Positions 42,587 through 51,993 of a stretch of 64,000 nucleotides of DNA are shown here, in pieces. The first letter of the stretch is position 1. Each line of letters starts with the position of its first letter. The DNA is from Flavobacterium ginsenosidimutans (GTDB lineage: Bacteria; Bacteroidota; Bacteroidia; Flavobacteriales; Flavobacteriaceae). The DNA lies in contig NZ_QJRJ01000071.1 in the NCBI RefSeq assembly GCF_003254625.1, positions 1 through 64,000 of the forward strand, written 5' to 3'. Under the pieces are notes generated by a model. It was not told the DNA's origin, did no database searches, and saw only the letters and a list, made by a program, of their open reading frames with translations. Position numbers and translations under genes: made by a program.

Positions 42587-44452
42587 ATGAAGCATTTTTA
42601 CACTCTAATTTTTCTATTTGCCACGTATTTTACTTTTGGACAAACGAGTCCAGACAAATACGATTATTTTGTTCAGTTTAACGGAAATCAGCTTTCTAAA
42701 AAAGTCAGCATTGACGAAGTTTTGAATCATCCGATTATCACAAAATACATCAGCAAAAAACCTGATTTTGATCTTCGAAAATATGCGTCAATCATCAAAT
42801 TAGATGAAAAAATTACGATTCATGGCAATTTCTTAGACAGCGTTCCATTTTACCAAGTTACTATTCCTGTAAAAAGTAAAGAAGCCGTTAAGCAATATCT
42901 GGTTGAAAAATTAGGAGCTGGTGAAAAAAGTGATTCGTTAGGAAAAGGAGGAATTCAAGATTTCGGCAAATATGCTGTTTTTACGCCAAGCGGAGTAAAA
43001 AGATCTTTTGTGTGGAATGACAATTATTTGGTTGTATTTGAATTGACAAAAAGACTTCCTTCTAAATTTTATGATGTAGCTGAAACTACCGTTTCGAGTG
43101 ATTCTATTGAAGTATCAGATGCTTATTCAGAAACGGTTATAGAAGTTCCTGTTCCAATGGTTGTCGATACACCAAAAATTGCGGAACCATCTGTAATGCA
43201 TGATGAACCAATAATTGAAGAAACCACAGTAGCGGAGACCGAAAAAGATTATTTGTATGATGGAAATTCATACGAAGAATACACTGTTGAACAAGCAGAA
43301 TTTGATAGAAAATTGGCCGAGAAGCAAAGTCAGATTATTAAAGCGCTTTTCGAAAATGGTTTTATAGCACCAAGTTCTCCAAAAATAAATGCTGCAGCCG
43401 ATATTTCGTCTTGGGTAAATTATGGCGGCGTAATGTCGAGTTTTTATTCGCTGTATAATTATCCGCTGGGATTATTTGGCGGTTATGATAAATATCTGCC
43501 AATGCAGAAGAATTTCGGGAATTTTATAAAAGGAATAAATGTCGATTTTTATTTTGATAATGACAATGCCCGAATCGAGGAGGTTGTAGAATATTCAACT
43601 GAAATTGCTGAAGTTGTAAGCAAAATTAGCAATCGAAAAATCAATAAAAATATCTTCAATTATTTTCCTGCCGAAAAGCCTTTAGGATATGTTTCGTATC
43701 ATTTCAATACAAAAGCAGCACTTGAAAATTTTCCATCGTTAACGACAGAATTATTTCAAAATCCGAAATTCGGAAAAGAAGATATCAGCATTATCACAGA
43801 TTTGATTTCTACCATTGTTGATGAAGAAGCCACAGCGAAACTTTTTGACGGCGATTTAAGCGCTTTTTTATATGATGTGAAAGATGTTGAGGTTTTGACC
43901 AAAAAATACGATTATGACGAGAATTTTGAAGAAAAGATAACCGAAGAGAAAGTTAAAAAATCTATTCCGTTGTTTTCTGTGATTTTTACATCTACGCATC
44001 CAACATTTGGAGACAAATTGCTGCAACTTGGAGTTCGTAAAAAAATACTAGTTCAAAACGGAAATGCGTACACTATTGTTGGAACAAAAGATTACGGTGA
44101 TATTTTTATTCTGAAAGACAAAGATGTTGTGATTGTTGCCAATACAAAAGATTATTTTGGAACAGGAAAAGGATCTTTTGCTAAAGACACCAAGAAAGAT
44201 TTGAGCAAAAATTACATTTCAGGAAAGATGAATATTGCGCAAACAATCAAAACATTTGGGAAAAACGCTAAAGATTCAGAATTGGATCGAATGACAAAAA
44301 TTTCTTCTCAGTTTTCAGATGTTTCGATTGAATCGCCTAAAAAGCTAGTTGATAATAAATTGAAATTTATTTTTAAACTAAACTCTTTTAAGTCTGATAA
44401 AAACATCATTTTGCAGACATTAGATTTAGCCGACGAAATGACTTTGAAATAA
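42587..44452 (+). CDS. Uncharacterised exported protein, 621 residues
   Basis: A signal peptide (LIFLFATYFTFGQ) precedes a large alpha/beta region. An acidic Pro/Val/Glu/Thr-rich linker at about 185-225 separates an N-terminal domain from the rest (~225-621). Later motifs include LTTELFQNPKFGKEDIS and LFSVIFTSTHPTFGDKLLQ. I do not assign a family. The gene follows the lipoprotein by 4 bp and is ended by a bidirectional terminator. A periplasmic or outer-membrane role is inferred from the signal peptide. Confidence 0.78.
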   Translation: MKHFYTLIFLFATYFTFGQTSPDKYDYFVQFNGNQLSKKVSIDEVLNHPIITKYISKKPDFDLRKYASIIKLDEKITIHGNFLDSVPFYQVTIPVKSKEAVKQYLVEKLGAGEKSDSLGKGGIQDFGKYAVFTPSGVKRSFVWNDNYLVVFELTKRLPSKFYDVAETTVSSDSIEVSDAYSETVIEVPVPMVVDTPKIAEPSVMHDEPIIEETTVAETEKDYLYDGNSYEEYTVEQAEFDRKLAEKQSQIIKALFENGFIAPSSPKINAAADISSWVNYGGVMSSFYSLYNYPLGLFGGYDKYLPMQKNFGNFIKGINVDFYFDNDNARIEEVVEYSTEIAEVVSKISNRKINKNIFNYFPAEKPLGYVSYHFNTKAALENFPSLTTELFQNPKFGKEDISIITDLISTIVDEEATAKLFDGDLSAFLYDVKDVEVLTKKYDYDENFEEKITEEKVKKSIPLFSVIFTSTHPTFGDKLLQLGVRKKILVQNGNAYTIVGTKDYGDIFILKDKDVVIVANTKDYFGTGKGSFAKDTKKDLSKNYISGKMNIAQTIKTFGKNAKDSELDRMTKISSQFSDVSIESPKKLVDNKLKFIFKLNSFKSDKNIILQTLDLADEMTLK

Positions 44453-44461
44453 TTAAAACAA

Positions 44462-44488
44462 AAATCCCTGAAACAACTTCAGGGATTT
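44462..44488. terminator. Bidirectional terminator between convergent genes
   Basis: AAATCCCTGAA (44462-44472) and TTCAGGGATTT (44478-44488) around ACAAC, followed by a T-run and preceded by A-rich sequence. It serves the 42587-44452 gene and the convergent aldolase gene. Confidence 0.88.
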
Positions 44489-44499
44489 TTTTTATGTTT

Positions 44500-45396
44500 T
44501 TATTGAATAGAAGCTTCGTAAATTTCTTTAATCGAATTGCCTAATTGCGAATTAAATTCAGCGTCAGATTGTCCAGCGCTAAGGCCTTCTGATAATGCTC
44601 TTGAAAAACTTGCAATCAATCCGTGATTTTCAGCTAGTTTCTGATTGGCTTCTTCTCTGGAATATCCGCCTGAAAGTGCCACAACTCGAACCACATGCGG
44701 ATCGGACATTAAATCGCTGTAGAAGTTCTTTACCGTTGGAATGGAAAGTTTCAGCATTACTTTTACATCTTTATCCAGTAAATCCAGCTGTTTCTTGATT
44801 TCGTCTTTTAAAATCTGTTCTGATTTTTCTTTATCCGAAATATAAATATCAACTTCAGGTTCGATTATCGGCACAAGACCTTTCTTAAATATCTGCAGAC
44901 CAACTTCAAATTGCTGTTTTACCACTTTTTGAATTCCAGTCGGATTTGCTTCTTTAATAACAGAACGCATCTTGGTTCCAAAAATCTTTCGATCTACAGC
45001 GCGATCAAGCAATTCGTCTAAATTAGAAATCGGTTTCATTAACTGAACGCCATTGGCAAGATCAGCAAGACCTTTATCTACTTTCAAAAACGGAATGATT
45101 TGTTTTTTCTCCCATAAATATTCAGCGGTCCATTGTCCGTCAATTTTACGGTCCATTGTGTTTTCAAACAAAATAGCACCAAGAATGTATTGGCTGTCAA
45201 AAGCGGGACTTTTAATAATTCTGGTTCTCATTTCATGTACAAGAGTGTACATTTCTTCGTCATTTGAATATTGATTTTCTTCAACGCCATATTGCGATAA
45301 TGCTTTTGGTGTGCTACCGCCGCTTTGATCTAGTGCCGCGATAAATCCTTTTCCGGAATGCATGAGATTTAATTGTTCTTTGTTCCTATTTTCCAT
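44500..45396 (-). CDS. Class I fructose-bisphosphate aldolase
   Basis: A 298-residue Schiff-base aldolase. It begins [21 protein letters not shown], the class I signature. The Schiff-base lysine is expected in [11 protein letters not shown], and VPIIEPEVD and VALSGGYSR complete the barrel active site. It cleaves fructose 1,6-bisphosphate in glycolysis or works in gluconeogenesis. It is monocistronic here. The family is the bacterial class I aldolase (often named fbaB or fda); symbol left blank because usage differs. Confidence 0.93.
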   Translation of the reverse strand: MENRNKEQLNLMHSGKGFIAALDQSGGSTPKALSQYGVEENQYSNDEEMYTLVHEMRTRIIKSPAFDSQYILGAILFENTMDRKIDGQWTAEYLWEKKQIIPFLKVDKGLADLANGVQLMKPISNLDELLDRAVDRKIFGTKMRSVIKEANPTGIQKVVKQQFEVGLQIFKKGLVPIIEPEVDIYISDKEKSEQILKDEIKKQLDLLDKDVKVMLKLSIPTVKNFYSDLMSDPHVVRVVALSGGYSREEANQKLAENHGLIASFSRALSEGLSAGQSDAEFNSQLGNSIKEIYEASIQ

Positions 45397-45477
45397 AATA
45401 ATGAATTTTAGTTTACATAAATCACTGTAATTTAAGCATTTTTATCGTGTTTGCTATTTATTTCAGATTAAGATTTC

Positions 45478-46419
45478 TTAAAGGCCAATCTTTTCATTGA
45501 CTTTATCGTAAACTTCTTTTACCTTTTTTGGAGGATCAAATCGGTAACCAACAGAAAGTTTTACAGTCGCAATATTATCATTCAATCTTGGATCTACTTT
45601 TTCATCTTGCGCAAAACTTACGGTGTTAAGACTTGCAAATCCAAAAAAGCGATCTTTATTATAAGCCAGTTTTAAATTGAAATCGGCCTGATATAAAGCT
45701 GAGGTATCGCCGTCAATATCATTGATTCCAGCTCCCAAAGCGAGTCCAGCTCCAATTAAAACCCGATTACTAATTACGAAATTGTAAAAATAGGCGGGAG
45801 CCAAAGTAAAAACATAAATATCACCAGGCGAAGAATCGGAAGTATTTAAATCCAGATTGGTATAATAAAAAGAAAATGACGGAATGAAACTTCCAGAGCT
45901 TTTAGTCTGCCATTCGTTTTGACTTACCAATGTTTTGAAAGAGAATTTATCGTTAAAAACATAAGAAGTCGATCCGCCAATTTTGGTAGTGCGCATATGA
46001 GGCAATTCTGCAGTTATGTTGTCATCACTGATGTAAAATCCTTTTTGGTTGATGAAAGTAAAAGACTGCATCCATTTTTTGTAATAAAAACGGGTGTTGA
46101 AATTAAAATGTTTAGAATTAGAATCGCCTTTATTTCCGCCAAGGAATTTAGGGGCAAAACCAATTGTAACGTCAATGATTTTATAGTTTAAATTGAAACC
46201 AATCTGCTCTCGTCGATTGGGAATTAGACTTACATATATTTTCGGATCCTGATTATCTGAAGCAATTTCGAAACTGTTAGAAGTGTCTAAATAATAAACG
46301 CTGGCGGTAATTTTATCACTATAAGATTTAAAATACGGATTCTGTAATGTGTCGTTTTGGGCAAAACATCCAAAAATACTGGTGAAGAACAATATCCTAA
46401 TTAACTTTAAATTCATCAA
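45478..46419 (-). CDS. DUF6268-like outer-membrane beta-barrel protein
   Basis: A 313-residue protein with a signal peptide (IRILFFTSIFGCFAQ). Alternating amphipathic strands run to the end (FNLNYKIIDVTIGFAPKFL, FNTRFYYKKWMQSFTFINQ, ATVKLSVGYRFD), typical of an outer-membrane barrel. It resembles the DUF6268 group. The C-terminus (KVNEKIGL) is not the type IX signal. No substrate is known. It lies 81 bp from the aldolase start on the same strand and could be an independent unit. Confidence 0.75.
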   Translation of the reverse strand: MMNLKLIRILFFTSIFGCFAQNDTLQNPYFKSYSDKITASVYYLDTSNSFEIASDNQDPKIYVSLIPNRREQIGFNLNYKIIDVTIGFAPKFLGGNKGDSNSKHFNFNTRFYYKKWMQSFTFINQKGFYISDDNITAELPHMRTTKIGGSTSYVFNDKFSFKTLVSQNEWQTKSSGSFIPSFSFYYTNLDLNTSDSSPGDIYVFTLAPAYFYNFVISNRVLIGAGLALGAGINDIDGDTSALYQADFNLKLAYNKDRFFGFASLNTVSFAQDEKVDPRLNDNIATVKLSVGYRFDPPKKVKEVYDKVNEKIGL

Positions 46420-46444
46420 TAATAAGTATTTAATTTTCCAACAT

Positions 46445-46509
46445 GCTCCAGCGGAGCAAAATATTTATAGCTAATAAATTGACAACCAAAATTGAAGCTC
46501 CAGCGGAGC
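46445..46509. repeat. Two REP-like GCTCCAGCGGAGC hairpins next to the transposase stop
   Basis: GCTCCAGCGGAGC occurs at 46445-46457 (with AAAATATTTATAG after it) and at 46497-46509, the latter 9 bp from the transposase stop codon. Same family as 37430-37643 and 47065-47378. Confidence 0.88.
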
Positions 46510-46518
46510 GAAACAATA

Positions 46519-46977
46519 TTAAACTTCATCAAAAACATATTCATTTTTAAAATCAATATTGAATAGTTTTAAAAATGCAATGTATTCTTCTTTGAATGTT
46601 TTTGTTTTATGATGTTCTTCTTGATTTTCAATATATTTTATCACATTAGTCAACTGCGAATGGCTATATGAAAATGCACCAAAACCAGTTTGCCATTCAA
46701 ATTTGCCATTTATCCATTTTTGTTCATTTATGAATTTTGATGAATTGGTTTTAATGTCTTGTACTAAATCTGATATTGAAATGTCTGGTTTTATTCCAAC
46801 TAAGATATGAATATGATCTGGCATTCCATTAATTACAATCAGTTTTTGTTTTTGATTAGTGATAATTCCTGTAATGTATTTGTAGATTTCATCTTTCCAT
46901 TTTGTCGAAATTAAGTTTTGTCTTCCCTTAACAGCAAAAACAATTTGAACGTACAATTGAGAATAGGTGTTTGCCAT
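46519..46977 (-). CDS. IS200/IS605-like Y1 transposase, RAYT-like
   Basis: A 152-residue HUH/Y1 transposase. The HUH pair is in GMPDHIHILVGIKP (His 55 and 57), and the nucleophilic tyrosine is likely Tyr 115 in NVIKYIENQEEHH. The length and N-terminus (ANTYSQLYVQIVFAVKGRQ) match IS200-type TnpA. The gene is intact, with no TnpB. Instead of an IS with unique ends, it is surrounded by many 13 bp hairpins with shared tails, on both sides. That arrangement is like REP-associated tyrosine transposases, which mobilise or spread REP elements. Whether it acts on these hairpins is inference. Confidence 0.88.
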   Translation of the reverse strand: MANTYSQLYVQIVFAVKGRQNLISTKWKDEIYKYITGIITNQKQKLIVINGMPDHIHILVGIKPDISISDLVQDIKTNSSKFINEQKWINGKFEWQTGFGAFSYSHSQLTNVIKYIENQEEHHKTKTFKEEYIAFLKLFNIDFKNEYVFDEV

Positions 46978-47064
46978 TTTAATTAAAATTATTAAACAGT
47001 AAAGCTAATTAATAAATTTAATTTGTAAGATAAGTATTGGTTTTTTGTGTTGAATAAATATGCC

Positions 47065-47378
47065 GCCCCGCTGGGGCTTTTGACTGGGGAAGATGTTAAT
47101 TTCTATAAATATGTCGCCCCTATGGGGCTTTGTGTGTGGCGAATTATTCTAAAAATATTTCGCTACGCTGGAGCTTTTTTAGATAAGTGTTAAGTCCCAG
47201 AGGAACGAAATATTTATAGAGTCGAAAAGGTCAGATCAGACCAAGAGCTCCAGCGGAGCGAAATATATTTGGTTATAATTATATACAACCCTCTTTAATA
47301 AGCATAAAAAAATGCTCCAGCGGAGCAAAATATTTATAGAAATTGAATCGACAACAAAAAAAGAAGCCCCAGAGGGGC
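47065..47378. repeat. Array of seven REP-like hairpins upstream of the transposase
   Basis: Hairpins with 5-bp arms and a 3-nt loop: GCCCCGCTGGGGC (47065), GCCCCTATGGGGC (47116), GCTACGCTGGAGC (47162), GTCCCAGAGGAAC (47194), GCTCCAGCGGAGC (47247 and 47314) and GCCCCAGAGGGGC (47366). Several are followed by CGAAATAT or AAAATATTTATAGA. Compensating changes in both arms keep pairing in most copies. This fills the 435 bp between the transposase and hemF; nothing else is seen in it. Confidence 0.88.
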
Positions 47379-47413
47379 GACATATAATTTATCAAATTAA
47401 ATAAAATTTTAGA

Positions 47414-48319
47414 TTACGAAATCCACTCGCGCGGACTTGCCAAAACGTTGATCAATTTTTCTTCTTCGCTTCCTACTTCTGGATGATGATCGTAAACCCA
47501 TTGCACATGCGGAGGCAAACTCATCAAAATACTTTCAATTCTTCCGTTTGTTTTTAACCCGAACAATGTGCCTTTGTCGTGAACCAAATTAAATTCAACA
47601 TAACGCCCACGACGGATTTCCTGCCAAGTTCTTTGTTCGGGAGTATAAGAAAGGTTTTTTCTTTTTTCTACAATTGGCACATAAGCTTCAAGGAAACTAT
47701 TTCCAACTTCGGTTACGAAATCGTACCAATTTTCCATTGACATTGATTCATTTGCTTTGCAATAATCAAAGAATAAACCGCCTAAACCACGAGCTTCATT
47801 TCTATGCGCATTCCAAAAATAAGAATCGCATTGTTTTTTATATTTTGGATAAAACTCTGGATTGTGTTTGTCGCAAGCTGTTTTACAAGTCTGATGAAAG
47901 TGAATTGCATCTTCTTCAAACAAATAATATGGAGTTAAATCTTGTCCGCCTCCAAACCATTGTTCGATCACATTTCCTTTTTCATCGTACATTTCGAAAT
48001 ATCGCCAATTGGCGTGCACAGTAGGAACCATCGGGCTTTTCGGGTGAATAACCAAACTTAATCCGCAGGCAAAGAAATCGGCTTCGCCAACGCCAAACAT
48101 TTTTTGCATCGTTTCTGGAAGTTTTCCGTGAACTGCAGAAATGTTTACACCACCTTTTTCGAAAACCGCACCGTTTTCAATAACGCGTGTTCTTCCGCCG
48201 CCGCCTTCCGGACGTTTCCAAAGATCTTCACGGAATTTTGTAGTTCCGTCAACAGCTTCTAATCCTGCACAGATCTGGTCTTGTAAATTTTGTATGTATG
48301 CGTAAAATTTGTCTTTCAT
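47414..48319 (-). CDS. hemF: Oxygen-dependent coproporphyrinogen-III oxidase
   Basis: A 301-residue aerobic oxidase converting coproporphyrinogen III to protoporphyrinogen IX. Signatures are WKRPEGGGGRTRV, VHANWRYFE, WFGGGQDLTPYY, RNEARGLGGLFFDY and WQEIRRGRYVEFNLV. It is oxygen dependent and cofactor free, unlike HemN. Its start overlaps the stop of the preceding acetyltransferase gene by 4 bases (ATGA type), so the two are translationally coupled in the haem operon. Confidence 0.97.
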   Translation of the reverse strand: MKDKFYAYIQNLQDQICAGLEAVDGTTKFREDLWKRPEGGGGRTRVIENGAVFEKGGVNISAVHGKLPETMQKMFGVGEADFFACGLSLVIHPKSPMVPTVHANWRYFEMYDEKGNVIEQWFGGGQDLTPYYLFEEDAIHFHQTCKTACDKHNPEFYPKYKKQCDSYFWNAHRNEARGLGGLFFDYCKANESMSMENWYDFVTEVGNSFLEAYVPIVEKRKNLSYTPEQRTWQEIRRGRYVEFNLVHDKGTLFGLKTNGRIESILMSLPPHVQWVYDHHPEVGSEEEKLINVLASPREWIS

Positions 48320-48861
48320 GATTTTATGTATTCTGATTTAAGAAGTCCGAAGTAAACAGAGTTTTGCAAAGTGCCGTCTCCATTTCTAAATTCGTCTCTT
48401 AAAATTCCTTCTTGTTTAAAATTATGTTTTAATGCAATTCGCTGACTTGCGACATTAATTTCAGATGTGCAGATAAAAACCTTGTTCAGCATTAATTCGT
48501 TGAAACAAAATTCAAGTGCATCTGAAACCATTTTAGACGTAATTCCTTTTCCTTGATAATCTTCGTCTACAAAATATCCAAATTCACATTTTGAGATGCG
48601 GTAATCAATTGTTTTCACACATAAATAACCAATTAATTCATTGGTTTTAACATCTCGGGCATAAAAATGGAAACCTTCTTTGTTTTTCTCTTTATCTAAA
48701 CTTAGCGATATGAAATTTTGAGCTTTTTCAAGAGAATCTGAATTGGCAAGTGTTACTGGAAATGTTTTGCCAATATGAGTTTTATTTTTATCAATCAGTT
48801 TGTAGAACTCTTCGGGAAGAATATTTTGAATTCGGTCTGTTTTCCAATCTGTAAAACTCAT
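48316..48861 (-). CDS. GNAT family acetyltransferase, RimJ/RimL-like
   Basis: A 181-residue GNAT protein. Central motifs are ISKCEFGYFVDEDYQGKGIT (acetyl-CoA-binding loop) and LMLNKVFICTSEINVASQRI followed by ALKHNFKQEGILRDEF, as in RimJ/RimL-type N-terminal or ribosomal-protein acetyltransferases. The substrate is unknown. It is placed inside the haem gene run, 4-base overlap with hemF and 1 bp after the small gene before it, suggesting operon membership by position rather than function. Confidence 0.87.
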   Translation of the reverse strand: MSFTDWKTDRIQNILPEEFYKLIDKNKTHIGKTFPVTLANSDSLEKAQNFISLSLDKEKNKEGFHFYARDVKTNELIGYLCVKTIDYRISKCEFGYFVDEDYQGKGITSKMVSDALEFCFNELMLNKVFICTSEINVASQRIALKHNFKQEGILRDEFRNGDGTLQNSVYFGLLKSEYIKS

Positions 48862-48862
48862 T

Positions 48863-49240
48863 TTATTTGTTTTTTAAAGAGGAGATTTTAGTATTAATTC
48901 CAAAAGAAAAAACTTTGCTTTCGGCTTGAACATATTGGTAAATAGCCAAAGCCTTATTTTCAAAATTATAATTTTCAGCTTTAGAAAATTCTATTAAAAT
49001 ATCGGCAAATTGTTCTAATTGTTCCCAATCAAAATGTAGACGCATTAATAATGTGATTAAATCTTCGTTCGAATAATCGATCAAAGTTTCAATGTTTAAT
49101 GCAAATTCTTTCAGCTGATTTTCAATATCAGTTTTTTGTAAAACAGTCAAAGGATAAGGTACAAAAACAAAAGTTCGTAACGTTTTGAGAACATTATCAA
49201 TTCTTATTTTTTCTTCGTCTCGTAAACCTTTGTTGAGCAT
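48863..49240 (-). CDS. Conserved-looking helical protein, function unknown
   Basis: A 125-residue, mostly helical cytosolic protein: DEEKIRIDNVLKTLRTFVFV, then ETLIDYSNEDLITLLMRLHFDWEQLEQF-like helices and an acidic ALAIYQYVQAESKVFSFG segment. No family is recognised and there is no signal peptide. It stands between hemE and the acetyltransferase in the haem operon, tightly spaced (1 bp) with the latter. A perfect 22 bp inverted repeat lies between it and hemE. Confidence 0.72.
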   Translation of the reverse strand: MLNKGLRDEEKIRIDNVLKTLRTFVFVPYPLTVLQKTDIENQLKEFALNIETLIDYSNEDLITLLMRLHFDWEQLEQFADILIEFSKAENYNFENKALAIYQYVQAESKVFSFGINTKISSLKNK

Positions 49241-49247
49241 GTTTTTT

Positions 49248-49303
49248 AGTTTTCAGTCGCAGTTTTCAGTCGCAGTGAAATCTGAAAACTGCGACTGAAA
49301 ACT
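49248..49303. repeat. Perfect 22 bp inverted repeat between hemE and the next gene
   Basis: Arms 49248-49269 and 49282-49303 are exact reverse complements around a 12-base loop, built of the word TTTTCAGTCGCAG in tandem. It ends 9 bp from the hemE stop on the minus strand and could form a stem-loop in the haem transcript. Confidence 0.85.
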
Positions 49304-49312
49304 GAACACTAA

Positions 49313-50338
49313 TTAATTCCCGTATTCCTTAACCGCGTCAATAAACGCTTTTGCGTGATCTACAGGGATATTTGGTAAAATTCCGTGACCTAAATTTACA
49401 ATATATTTGTCTTTTCCGAATTCATCAATCATCTCATGAACCATTTTCTTGATAGTTGGAATTGGAGAAAGTAACCTTGACGGATCGAAATTTCCTTGTA
49501 AAGTAATGTTTCCACCAGACAAATAACGAGCATTTCTAGCCGAACAAGTCCAGTCAACTCCAAGAGCTGAAGCTTTACTTTTACCCATTTCGCCAAGAGC
49601 AAACCAGCATCCTTTCCCAAAAACAATAACAGGTGTGATATCAGCTAAAGCGTCAACAATCTGGTTGATGTATTTCCATGAAAATTCTTGATAATCAACT
49701 GGAGAAAGCATTCCTCCCCAAGAATCAAAAATCTGAACGGCATTTACTCCCGATTTTACTTTTTCTTTTAAATATAAAATAGTCGTATCGGTGATTTTTT
49801 GCAATAAAGTATGTGCTGCAACCGGGTTTGAAAAACAGAATCCTTTTGCTGTGTCAAAACTTTTAGAACCTTTTCCTTCAACAGCATAGCAGAAAATTGT
49901 CCAAGGTGAACCTGCGAAACCAATTAACGGAACTTCATCATTCAACATTTCCTTAGTTAATTTCACCGCGTCGAAAACGTAACCTAATGTTTCATTTACA
50001 TCTGGAACAAAAACTTGGTTTACTTGTTCCATCTTGCGAATTGGATCTGGAATTATCGGACCCAAATTGTCTTTTAATTCTACATGAATTCCCATTGCGC
50101 GTGGCACTACTAAAATGTCTGAGAATAAAATAGCCGCATCTGGAGCAATTCTGCGAATTGGCTGAACCGTAATTTCAGCAGCTAATTCTGGGGTTTCGCA
50201 ACGAGTAAAAAAATCATATTTATCACGAAGTTCTCTAAATTCTGGCAAATATCTTCCCGCTTGACGCATCATCCATACTGGCGGACGCTGTACTGTTTCT
50301 CCTTTTAATGCTTTTAAAAATAGGTCGTTTTTTAACAT
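49313..50338 (-). CDS. hemE: Uroporphyrinogen decarboxylase
   Basis: A 341-residue cofactor-free enzyme that removes the four acetate carboxyls of uroporphyrinogen III. The N-terminal signature is [20 protein letters not shown], with the second [16 protein letters not shown] segment and the C-terminal [15 protein letters not shown]. It stands in the run hemA, hemC, hemD, hemE, hemF. The 50-base gap before it holds only the CAAAGGGACAAAG intergenic repeat. Confidence 0.97.
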   Translation of the reverse strand: MLKNDLFLKALKGETVQRPPVWMMRQAGRYLPEFRELRDKYDFFTRCETPELAAEITVQPIRRIAPDAAILFSDILVVPRAMGIHVELKDNLGPIIPDPIRKMEQVNQVFVPDVNETLGYVFDAVKLTKEMLNDEVPLIGFAGSPWTIFCYAVEGKGSKSFDTAKGFCFSNPVAAHTLLQKITDTTILYLKEKVKSGVNAVQIFDSWGGMLSPVDYQEFSWKYINQIVDALADITPVIVFGKGCWFALGEMGKSKASALGVDWTCSARNARYLSGGNITLQGNFDPSRLLSPIPTIKKMVHEMIDEFGKDKYIVNLGHGILPNIPVDHAKAFIDAVKEYGN

Positions 50339-50388
50339 GTTTTTTTATTTAGTTGCAAAGTCACAAAGGGACAAAGTTGCAAAGGTTT

Positions 50389-51054
50389 TTATTTATATTC
50401 GTGAATTACATCTTCGATCACGTCTTCAATTGTTGGCTGATCAGCGATGATAATATTTTTTGTTACTTTCAATAAAGCTTCTGCTGTTGTATCGCCAATA
50501 CAGAAACAGATTTGTTTATTTATAGTATTGTCTTTCAGATAACTTTTAACTCCAGACGGACTAAAAAACAAAATCGCTTCTGGATTTGCTTTTATTTTCT
50601 GAGGTTGCAGTGTAGTTTCGTAAACCTGAATTTCATTGAATTTAATTCCGTTTTCTTTCAAAGCATCTGGTAAAGTATCTCTTCTTAAGTTTCCACTGAA
50701 AAAAGTATAGCTTTCATTTCTATAAATCAAAGTGATAATTTCAGCCAAATCAGAAGCATAACCGGTGTAAGCCACAACATTAAAGCCATTATCGCTTAAA
50801 AGCGTTTTGGTCTTAAGCCCAACGCAATACACGTTTTTCTTTTTTAATTCTTCAGATTTTGGATCGGATAAAACGCTGTGAACGGCATTTTGACTGGTAA
50901 AAATCAAACTTTCGTTGAGGTCTTTTAATTCGAAAGATTTGTTTTTGGTTTTAATGAAATCGGCTTCGATTAATTCAATGCCATATTTCATCAGCTCTTG
51001 TTTATGAAGAGGAGATAATATTTTGGTAGATAGTATTTGAACTGGTTTCGCCAT
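50389..51054 (-). CDS. hemD: Uroporphyrinogen-III synthase
   Basis: A 221-residue two-lobed enzyme that cyclises hydroxymethylbilane with ring D inversion. HemD proteins are poorly conserved. Recognisable parts are LIFTSQNAVHSVL, KNVYCVGLKTKTLL, NLRRDTLPDAL, QVYETTLQP, AILFFSPSGVKSYL and CFCIGDTTAEAL. The start overlaps the hemC stop in a TAATG arrangement, so translation is coupled. The assignment rests equally on motif and on position directly after hemC. Confidence 0.93.
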   Translation of the reverse strand: MAKPVQILSTKILSPLHKQELMKYGIELIEADFIKTKNKSFELKDLNESLIFTSQNAVHSVLSDPKSEELKKKNVYCVGLKTKTLLSDNGFNVVAYTGYASDLAEIITLIYRNESYTFFSGNLRRDTLPDALKENGIKFNEIQVYETTLQPQKIKANPEAILFFSPSGVKSYLKDNTINKQICFCIGDTTAEALLKVTKNIIIADQPTIEDVIEDVIHEYK

Positions 51055-51977
51055 TATTTTTTCAGGGATTCTTTAATTTTCTGCATTAATTCCGTTCCGC
51101 CATTATTCAAAATCTCCTGAGCCGAGTTGAAACCTAATTTCTTCCATTCTGAAATATCGACCGTTTTGTTGATTTCCAATTTTTGTTTTCCGTCAATTGA
51201 AAGTAAAACTCCTTGAAAATGCAGCGTGTCTTCGTCTTCGTTATAAGTAACCAAAGCTCCAATTGGGGCAGTACATCCGCCTTCTAAAGTTCTCAAAAAC
51301 TGACGTTCGATATACGTACAGATTTCAGTTTCAATATCATTTAACTGAGAAAGTGCATCCAAAGTATAATTGTCATTCTCCATTGCCACAACTAGCATAG
51401 CTCCTTGTGCCGGCGCAGGAATCATCCAATCTAAGTTGATGAAATTTTCAGGTTTCAGATTAATTCTTTCCAAACCAGCAGCAGCAAAAACAGCGCCGTC
51501 CCATTCGTTATCTTGTAATTTCTGCATACGCGTATTTACGTTTCCGCGTAAATCAACTACAGTATGATTTGGATATTTATTGAACCATTGTGCCTGGCGA
51601 CGCAGACTTCCAGTTGCGATGGTGCTTGGATTTGTAAAATCAGGATTTCCTTTATGAACTAAAATATCCAAAACATTGGCTCTTGGCAAAACTGCACCTT
51701 GAACGATACCTTTTGGTAAAGCCGTTGGAACATCTTTCATAGAATGCACCGCAATATCAATATCGCCATTGATCATAGCAATGTCAAGCGTTTTGGTAAA
51801 AATTCCAGTAATCCCCAATTCGTAAAGAGGTTTATCCAGAATAATATCACCTTGAGATTTAACCGCCACAATTGAGGTTTTATAACCTAAGTCGTTTAGT
51901 TTTTTCTCGACAGTATGTGCTTGCCAAAGTGCTAATTCGCTATCGCGCGTTCCTATTCTGATTGTTTTTTCAGCCAT
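51054..51977 (-). CDS. hemC: Hydroxymethylbilane synthase (porphobilinogen deaminase)
   Basis: A 307-residue enzyme that polymerises four porphobilinogens on a dipyrromethane cofactor. The cofactor cysteine is in LEGGCTAPIGA; the start RIGTRDSELALWQA, the active-site VHSMKDVPTALP and the arginine segment SLRRQAQ are all present. It is preceded by a perfect 15 bp inverted repeat separating it from hemA, and coupled to hemD downstream. Confidence 0.97.
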   Translation of the reverse strand: MAEKTIRIGTRDSELALWQAHTVEKKLNDLGYKTSIVAVKSQGDIILDKPLYELGITGIFTKTLDIAMINGDIDIAVHSMKDVPTALPKGIVQGAVLPRANVLDILVHKGNPDFTNPSTIATGSLRRQAQWFNKYPNHTVVDLRGNVNTRMQKLQDNEWDGAVFAAAGLERINLKPENFINLDWMIPAPAQGAMLVVAMENDNYTLDALSQLNDIETEICTYIERQFLRTLEGGCTAPIGALVTYNEDEDTLHFQGVLLSIDGKQKLEINKTVDISEWKKLGFNSAQEILNNGGTELMQKIKESLKK

Positions 51978-51993
51978 GTTTTTTTATTAAAAA

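Noticed and set aside
47065..47378. Regularly looking short repeats, considered as a CRISPR array
   Set aside because: The repeats are 13 bp hairpins with variable arms and irregular spacing, some inverted, with no cas genes. They belong to the REP-like family found elsewhere in the window.
47674..48024. Plus-strand open frame of 116 codons inside hemF
   Set aside because: It is antisense to a well-recognised gene, with Cys/His/Arg-rich low-information composition and no homology that I can see.
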